In this document: piece by piece, positions 8,159 through 12,239 of the stretch
Layout of the letters: each line of letters opens with the position of its first letter
Position numbering within the stretch: the stretch's first letter is position 1
Source: Flavobacterium psychrophilum
Lineage (GTDB): Bacteria; Bacteroidota; Bacteroidia; Flavobacteriales; Flavobacteriaceae
Assembly (NCBI GenBank): GCA_945869365.1
Contig: CAMBOW010000062.1
Coordinates: forward strand, 1-12,239
Reading direction: 5' to 3'
DNA length: 12,239 nt
Program-made: the position numbers and the translations under genes
The notes under the pieces: model-generated
Database searches by the model: none
What the model saw: only the letters and a program-made list of their open reading frames with translations
What the model was told of the DNA's origin: nothing

Positions 8159-9331
8159 ATGAGAAAACTTTCAATTTTACTATTTTGTGTACTTGGTTAT
8201 CAGATAACATTTGCGCAAGAACATGTAATAACCACTGCTGTTCCTTTTCTTTTGGTTGCTGGTGATGCCCGCTCAGCCGGTATGGGAGACAATGGAGTAG
8301 CAACTACTGCTGACGCTTTTTCCCAACAATACAATCCCGCCAAATATGCCTTTTCTTTGGATAAACAAGGATTTTCTGCCAGTTATACGCCCTACTTAAC
8401 CCAACTGGTAAATGACATCTCCTTGGGCCAAGTTACCTACTTTAACCGCTACAACGAACGAAGCGCGGTAGGAGCCAGTTTGCGTTACTTCAGTTTAGGT
8501 GAAATTCAACTCACCGACATCAATGGTGAATTTTTATATATCGTAAAACCCAACGAATTAGCACTTGATGTTTCTTATGCCTTAAAATTGAGCGATCGCT
8601 TTTCGATGGCCGTTGCCGGTCGTTTCATCAGTTCAAATCTTAAAATCCAAGACGGAACCAATGACAACCGTGCGGCAAGATCCTATGCGGTGGATGTAGC
8701 TGGTTTTTATCAATCAGAAGAAATGGCTTTTAAAGATTTTAATGGCCGTTTGCGTTTTGGAATGAACATGCAAAATTTAGGTCCTAAAATCAATTACGAC
8801 CAAACACAAAGCGCAGAGAATTCAAACTTCTTGCCATCCAATTTAAAATTTGGTTCAGGCTTTGATTTTATATTAGATGATTTTAATAAAGTCTCGTTGA
8901 ATGTAGAATTTGCCAAATTATTGGTTCCAACTCCGCAAGACCCAAAAGACTTAAATGGTGACAGTACTATTTCTCTTGCTGAAAAAGAAGCTAATGCGGC
9001 AGAATACAACAAAATTGGTTGGTCTGAAGGAATATTTAAATCATTTGGCGATGCACCAGGGGGCATGAGCGAAGAACTGAAAGAGTTTACCTATTCGGTA
9101 GGTACTGAATACACCTACCAAGATTCGTTTGCCTTTCGTATGGGATATTTTCACGAAAGCCCATCCAAAGGAGCGCGTAAATTTTACACCTTGGGTGCCG
9201 GATTTACCTACAATGTAGTAAAGATTGATTTGTCCTATTTATTCTCGGCCTCGAAGGTGAATAATCCGCTCGAAAACACCTTGCGATTTTCACTGACCTT
9301 TAATTTTGGTGATAAATATGATGATTTTTAG
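8159..9331 (+). CDS. porV: T9SS outer-membrane protein PorV (LptO)
   Basis: PorV is a FadL-family outer-membrane beta barrel that picks up cargo from the SprA translocon and passes it to the PorU sortase. The 390 residues begin with a signal peptide cleaved near TFA|Q19-20. The mature N terminus VPFLLVAGDARSAGMGDNGVATTAD (about 28-52) with QQYNPAKYAF is the signature of the PorV/PorQ group. It is followed by repeated amphipathic strands and a closing aromatic strand (LRFSLTFNFGDKYDDF). The length is normal. A loop at about 255-305 contains DLNGDSTISLAE (264-275), which fits the 12-residue EF-hand calcium loop pattern. The gene has its own promoter and a terminator 21 bp past its stop, so it can be a separate transcript as well as the end of a porU-porV message. 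Confidence 0.95.
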   Translation: MRKLSILLFCVLGYQITFAQEHVITTAVPFLLVAGDARSAGMGDNGVATTADAFSQQYNPAKYAFSLDKQGFSASYTPYLTQLVNDISLGQVTYFNRYNERSAVGASLRYFSLGEIQLTDINGEFLYIVKPNELALDVSYALKLSDRFSMAVAGRFISSNLKIQDGTNDNRAARSYAVDVAGFYQSEEMAFKDFNGRLRFGMNMQNLGPKINYDQTQSAENSNFLPSNLKFGSGFDFILDDFNKVSLNVEFAKLLVPTPQDPKDLNGDSTISLAEKEANAAEYNKIGWSEGIFKSFGDAPGGMSEELKEFTYSVGTEYTYQDSFAFRMGYFHESPSKGARKFYTLGAGFTYNVVKIDLSYLFSASKVNNPLENTLRFSLTFNFGDKYDDF

Positions 9332-9351
9332 AAATCACAACTACAACTAAC

Positions 9352-9386
9352 AAATCCAAATTTCAACAGAAGTTTGGATTTTTTTT
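9352..9386 (+). terminator. Rho-independent terminator after porV
   Basis: The arms AATCCAAATTTC (9353-9364) and GAAGTTTGGATT (9369-9380) pair over 12 bp with one G-T pair around an AACA loop, and are followed by a run of T to 9386. It ends the porU-porV transcript and separates it from cdd. Confidence 0.88.
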
Positions 9387-9419
9387 CCCCCATAATGTTT
9401 CATACTTATTTTTTTGACC

Positions 9420-9902
9420 ATGAAAAAAATTACTGTTACCACCGAACTTCATGTATTTGATTCCTTAGATGGGGTGCCAGCCGACATTAATGATTTGATG
9501 CAGCAAGCTATAGCGGTTAGAAAAAAGGCTTATGCGCCTTATTCTAAATTTCGCGTTGGGGCAGCGCTGTTACTAGACAACGGCCAAGTAGTGTTGGGGT
9601 CTAACCAAGAAAACGCGGCCTATCCCTCTGGTTTGTGTGCCGAACGCGTGGCCATTTTTCATGCGGGCTCGGTTTATCCTGAAGCCAATATCATCAAAAT
9701 GGCTATCACAGCGGCATCTGACACCAATCCTACCCTGTCACCTATTCCGCCCTGTGGTTCTTGCAGACAATCCATTGCCGAGTATGAAATTAAGCAAAAA
9801 CTGCCTATTGAAATCTATTTTATGGGTGAATCGGGTGCGGTATACCGGTCAGAATCATTAGATAATTTATTGCCGTTTAGCTTCGACAAAAACTTCCTAT
9901 AA
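9420..9902 (+). CDS. cdd: Cytidine deaminase
   Basis: The enzyme deaminates cytidine and deoxycytidine to uridine and deoxyuridine in pyrimidine salvage. The 160 residues (start ATG at 9420; an in-frame TTG at 9414 would add only two residues) show AYAPYSKFRVGAAL at 38-50 and the substrate segment NQENAAYPSG at 62-71. The zinc site consists of Cys73-Ala-Glu75, with Glu75 the proton shuttle, plus Cys112 and Cys115 in PCGSCRQ. Three Cys ligands rather than His plus two Cys place it in the small homotetrameric class, like the Bacillus enzyme, and the length agrees apart from an N-terminal extension of about 20-25 residues. The gene starts 33 bp after the porV terminator; no strong promoter was found in that gap, where TATTTTTT at 9407 is too close to the ATG to convince. 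It stands alone between the T9SS genes and the pyruvate dehydrogenase genes. Confidence 0.95.
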   Translation: MKKITVTTELHVFDSLDGVPADINDLMQQAIAVRKKAYAPYSKFRVGAALLLDNGQVVLGSNQENAAYPSGLCAERVAIFHAGSVYPEANIIKMAITAASDTNPTLSPIPPCGSCRQSIAEYEIKQKLPIEIYFMGESGAVYRSESLDNLLPFSFDKNFL

Positions 9903-9928
9903 AAAAACTAAAAACTAGGGTATAAATT

Positions 9929-9958
9929 TTAGTTGTTTAAAGTAATATCTTATTTTTG
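9929..9958 (+). promoter_or_regulatory. pdhA promoter
   Basis: TATTTTTG at 9951-9958 matches the TAnnTTTG consensus exactly, and TTA at 9929-9931, one mismatch from TTG, lies 19 bp upstream. A GTTG at 9932-9935 is present at the shorter spacing of 15. The transcript would start near 9963, leaving a leader of about 90 nt before the pdhA ATG. Confidence 0.6.
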
Positions 9959-9981
9959 CGTCCACCATTCAGGACCGCAAA
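9955..9981. repeat. Inverted repeat at the pdhA promoter
   Basis: TTTGCGTCC (9955-9963) and GGACCGCAAA (9972-9981) pair over 9 bp with one unpaired C around an 8 nt centre. The left arm overlaps the -7 box and the right arm lies just past the expected transcript start, a good position for a repressor site. A third TTTGCG at 10002-10007 could pair with the same CGCAAA arm in the leader RNA. Confidence 0.5.
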
Positions 9982-10054
9982 TTAAGCTGTGAGTAAACTA
10001 TTTTGCGTTATAGTGAGTATTTATAACACTTAACAATTAGAAAAGAACATTCCA

Positions 10055-11053
10055 ATGAAAGAAGTTACAAAAGACGTTTATTTAAAGTGGTACGAAGACA
10101 TGCTGCTTTGGAGAAAATTTGAGGACAAACTTGCAGCCTTGTACATTCAACAAAAGGTCCGTGGTTTCCTTCACTTATATAACGGTCAAGAAGCGGTTTT
10201 GGCAGGCGCCTTGCATGCCATGGATTTATCCAAAGACAAAATGATTACAGCCTACAGAAATCACGTGCAACCAATCGGTATGGGAGTAGATCCTAAAGCA
10301 GTTATGGCCGAATTATTAGGAAAGGTGACCGGAACATCCAAAGGAATGGGAGGTTCGATGCACATCTTCTCTAAAGAAAAAGGATTTTATGGCGGACACG
10401 GAATTGTTGGGGCGCAAATCCCAGTAGGAGCCGGAATTGCCTTTGCCGATCAATATTTTGGTCGTGATGGCGTTACACTTACCTATTTTGGTGATGGTGC
10501 CGCGCGTCAAGGATCGTTACACGAAGCCTTTAACATGGCTATGTTGTGGAAATTACCTGTGGTGTTTATTGTAGAAAACAATGGCTATGCAATGGGAACT
10601 TCTGTAGAACGCACCGCCAATCACACCGATATTTGGAAATTAGGTTTGGGCTACGAAATGCCTTGCGGACCTGTAGACGGAATGAATCCAGTGAAAGTAG
10701 CCGAAGCCATGCAAGAAGCGATTGAACGCGCGCGCCATGGAGATGGACCTACTTTCTTGGAAATGAAAACGTACCGGTACCGCGGACACTCAATGTCAGA
10801 TGCGCAATTGTACCGCTCGAAAGATGAAGTAGAAGAATACCGCAAAATTGACCCAATTACCCAAGTTTTAGACATCATCAAAGCAGAAAAATATGCTACT
10901 GAAGCAGAAATCGAAGCGATTGAAGAACGCGTAAAAGACTTGGTAGAAGAATGTGTCACCTTTGCCGAAGAATCTGATTTCCCACCCGTGCAACAATTGT
11001 ATGACGCGGTATACGAACAAGAAAATTATCCATTTATACCTCATAAACTATAA
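10055..11053 (+). CDS. pdhA: Pyruvate dehydrogenase E1 component, alpha subunit
   Basis: This is the thiamine-diphosphate-binding alpha subunit of the E1 pyruvate decarboxylase (alpha2-beta2 type), which decarboxylates pyruvate and loads acetyl onto E2 lipoyl groups. The 332 residues show HLYNGQEAV at 40-48, TAYRNH at 65-70, KGMGGSMH at 96-103, GGHGIVGAQIPVGAG at 113-127, the ThDP/Mg motif from GDGAA (146-150) to ENN (174-176), and YRYRGHSMSDAQ at 240-251. The last is the loop whose first Ser is phosphorylated in the mitochondrial enzyme; whether that happens here is unknown. The length fits bacterial E1 alpha of this type. It is followed 5 bp later by E2, so the two are one operon, but no E1 beta gene is present. 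GHSMSD and RNH favour pyruvate over branched-chain substrates, and the paired E2 agrees. Confidence 0.95.
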   Translation: MKEVTKDVYLKWYEDMLLWRKFEDKLAALYIQQKVRGFLHLYNGQEAVLAGALHAMDLSKDKMITAYRNHVQPIGMGVDPKAVMAELLGKVTGTSKGMGGSMHIFSKEKGFYGGHGIVGAQIPVGAGIAFADQYFGRDGVTLTYFGDGAARQGSLHEAFNMAMLWKLPVVFIVENNGYAMGTSVERTANHTDIWKLGLGYEMPCGPVDGMNPVKVAEAMQEAIERARHGDGPTFLEMKTYRYRGHSMSDAQLYRSKDEVEEYRKIDPITQVLDIIKAEKYATEAEIEAIEERVKDLVEECVTFAEESDFPPVQQLYDAVYEQENYPFIPHKL

Positions 11054-11058
11054 CGAAT

Positions 11059-12239
11059 ATGGCAAAAATTATCACGATGCCACGCTTAAGTGATACAATG
11101 ACCGAAGGCGTTGTAGCAAAATGGCTTAAGAAAGTGGGTGACTCTATAAAAGAAGGCGATATCTTGGCCGAAATCGAAACCGACAAAGCCACCATGGAAT
11201 TTGAATCGTTCAATTCGGGTACTTTATTGCACATAGGCATTCAAGAAGGAGAAACCGCTCCTATTGATTCCTTACTCGCCATTATTGGTGCAGCAGGCGA
11301 AGATATATCAGGAATGATTTCAGGTGCTGGAACAGAAGCTAAAGATGAAAACACAATAGCTCCATTAGCTGAAACAAAACCGACAACCGATAACCGACAA
11401 CCGACAACAGCCGCTTTGCCTAAAGGCGTTGTAGTAGTAACAATGCCTCGATTGAGCGATACCATGACCGAAGGGACTGTAGCTACTTGGTTGAAAAAAA
11501 TTGGCGATACCGTTGCCGAAGGCGATATTCTTGCCGAAATCGAAACCGACAAAGCCACCATGGAATTTGAATCGTTTCAATCAGGAACCCTTTTATACAT
11601 TGGCATTCAAGCCGGTGAATCGGCACTAATTGATAGCGTTTTAGCGATTATTGGGCCTGCTGGAACTGACATTAGTGGCATAACAGAAAACTACGCAAAA
11701 GGCGGAGCTACTCCTGCAGCAACTCCAATAGCAGAAGCTCAAACCACTGCTACACCTGCTGCAGTTGCAAGTGTATCCTCAGATGCGAGTAGAATTTTTG
11801 CCTCTCCATTGGCCAAGAAAATCGCAGCCGAAAAAGGCATCCAATTGAGCCAAGTAAAAGGTTCTGGCGAAAACGGTCGTATTACCAAAACCGATATCGA
11901 AAATTACAGTCCGTCGGCTGCATCAGCTAGCACAACTTCAGACCACATGGCTGAAACAACAAGTCCCGCAGTAAAACCTTTTGTACCGGCTGGAGAAAAT
12001 TATACCGAAGAAATCAAGAATTCTCAAATGCGCAAGATAATTGCCAAACGCCTTTCTGAATCGATCTTTACTGCGCCGCACTTCTATTTAAACATTGAAG
12101 TACGCATGGACGAAGCGATGAAATCTAGAGCTGTTATAAATACGGTTCCAGACACCAAAGTATCTTTTAACGACATGGTGATTAAAGCTTGTGCCATGGC
12201 GCTCAAAAAACACCCAAAAGTTAATTCGCAATGGCGTGA
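11059..12239 (+). CDS. pdhC: Pyruvate dehydrogenase E2 (dihydrolipoyl acetyltransferase), 3' end missing
   Basis: E2 forms the core of the complex and moves acetyl from E1 to CoA. The frame opens at 11059 and is still open at the edge after 393 codons. In order: lipoyl domain 1 (about 2-78, lipoyl Lys43 in ETDKATMEF); a Thr/Pro/Gln linker coded by a heptanucleotide repeat; lipoyl domain 2 (about 124-200, Lys165 in the same ETDKATMEF motif); an Ala/Thr/Pro linker; the peripheral subunit-binding domain (245-283, RIFASPLAKKIAAEKG to GRITKTDIENY); a second linker; then the start of the acyltransferase domain (NSQMRKIIAKRLSESIFTAPHFYL from 321). The catalytic HxxxDG lies beyond the window. Two lipoyl domains is within the normal range for E2. 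The domains are nearly identical in DNA over part of their length. Translational coupling to pdhA is likely given the 5 bp gap. Confidence 0.95.
   Translation, partial: MAKIITMPRLSDTMTEGVVAKWLKKVGDSIKEGDILAEIETDKATMEFESFNSGTLLHIGIQEGETAPIDSLLAIIGAAGEDISGMISGAGTEAKDENTIAPLAETKPTTDNRQPTTAALPKGVVVVTMPRLSDTMTEGTVATWLKKIGDTVAEGDILAEIETDKATMEFESFQSGTLLYIGIQAGESALIDSVLAIIGPAGTDISGITENYAKGGATPAATPIAEAQTTATPAAVASVSSDASRIFASPLAKKIAAEKGIQLSQVKGSGENGRITKTDIENYSPSAASASTTSDHMAETTSPAVKPFVPAGENYTEEIKNSQMRKIIAKRLSESIFTAPHFYLNIEVRMDEAMKSRAVINTVPDTKVSFNDMVIKACAMALKKHPKVNSQWR
11167..11210 (+). repeat. 44 bp direct repeat, copy 1 (lipoyl domain 1)
   Basis: These 44 bases around the lipoyl Lys43 codon are identical to 11533-11576, 366 bp (122 codons) downstream. 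Every synonymous position in the run is conserved, while the flanking parts of the two domains differ. Confidence 0.9.
11380..11407 (+). repeat. Four tandem heptanucleotides (CCGACAA / CCGATAA)
   Basis: CCGACAA, CCGATAA, CCGACAA and CCGACAA stand head to tail inside the E2 linker, coding for about PTTDNRQPTT. The unit is 7 bp, so gain or loss of one or two copies shifts the frame, while three copies add seven codons. Confidence 0.9.
11533..11576 (+). repeat. 44 bp direct repeat, copy 2 (lipoyl domain 2)
   Basis: This is the second copy of the 44 bp run, around the lipoyl Lys165 codon; see copy 1 at 11167-11210. It lies in the same reading frame, so recombination between the copies would delete or add exactly 122 codons, one lipoyl domain plus a linker. 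Confidence 0.9.

Noticed and set aside
9407..9414. TATTTTTT as a cdd promoter -7 box
   Set aside because: It lacks the final G and a -33 element and would start the transcript at the ATG itself.
9906..9934. Possible terminator after cdd (AACTAAAA ... TTTTAGTT)
   Set aside because: The 8 bp stem has a single G-C pair, a 13 nt loop and no proper T run, and its right arm overlaps the -33 region of the pdhA promoter.
9999..10006. TATTTTGC as a second pdhA -7 box
   Set aside because: There is no TTG-like element 19 bp upstream, and the stronger TATTTTTG at 9951 explains transcription better.
11241..11580. Antisense open frames over E2 with SVVGCRLSV-type peptides
   Set aside because: They are the reverse reading of the two lipoyl domains and the CCGACAA heptamer array; the plus strand encodes a full domain-by-domain E2.

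Overview
The window looks like a piece of chromosome from a Flavobacterium-type member of the Bacteroidota. The evidence is the gliding and type IX secretion (T9SS) genes gldJ, porU and porV, AT-rich DNA without Shine-Dalgarno sites, signal peptides ending in A-Q or G-Q, and several promoters close to the Bacteroidota pattern TTG-N19-TAnnTTTG. The arrangement gldJ divergent from porU-porV is the one known in Flavobacterium johnsoniae. No phage, transposon, CRISPR array, tRNA or rRNA was seen, and no undescribed multi-gene system. This is core chromosome, and the interest lies in regulatory and protein-level detail.

Left part (minus strand, 1-4100, in transcription order): gldJ (gliding lipoprotein), a Rho-independent hairpin, murF (last soluble step of the peptidoglycan precursor), then a small exported or lipoprotein-like protein, then the first 213 codons of a secreted PPC-like surface protein that runs off the left edge. 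The last two genes are 6 bp apart and form a probable two-gene unit.

Middle (plus strand, 4308-9331): porU, the T9SS C25-family cysteine peptidase (sortase) with a visible His/Cys dyad, and porV, its outer-membrane barrel partner. porV has its own strong promoter overlapping the last codons of porU and is followed by a clear terminator. gldJ and porU fire outward from a 207 bp shared intergenic region. The secreted protein at the left edge is a plausible client of this machinery, but its C terminus is outside the window.

Right part (plus strand, 9420-12239): cdd (cytidine deaminase), then pdhA (pyruvate dehydrogenase E1 alpha), followed 5 bp later by the E2 gene, which is cut by the right edge. 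E1 beta is not between or before them, so the complex must be encoded at split loci. The pdhA promoter overlaps a long inverted repeat. The E2 gene carries two lipoyl domains sharing a 44 bp identical DNA stretch, and a four-copy heptanucleotide tandem repeat lies inside the linker coding sequence.
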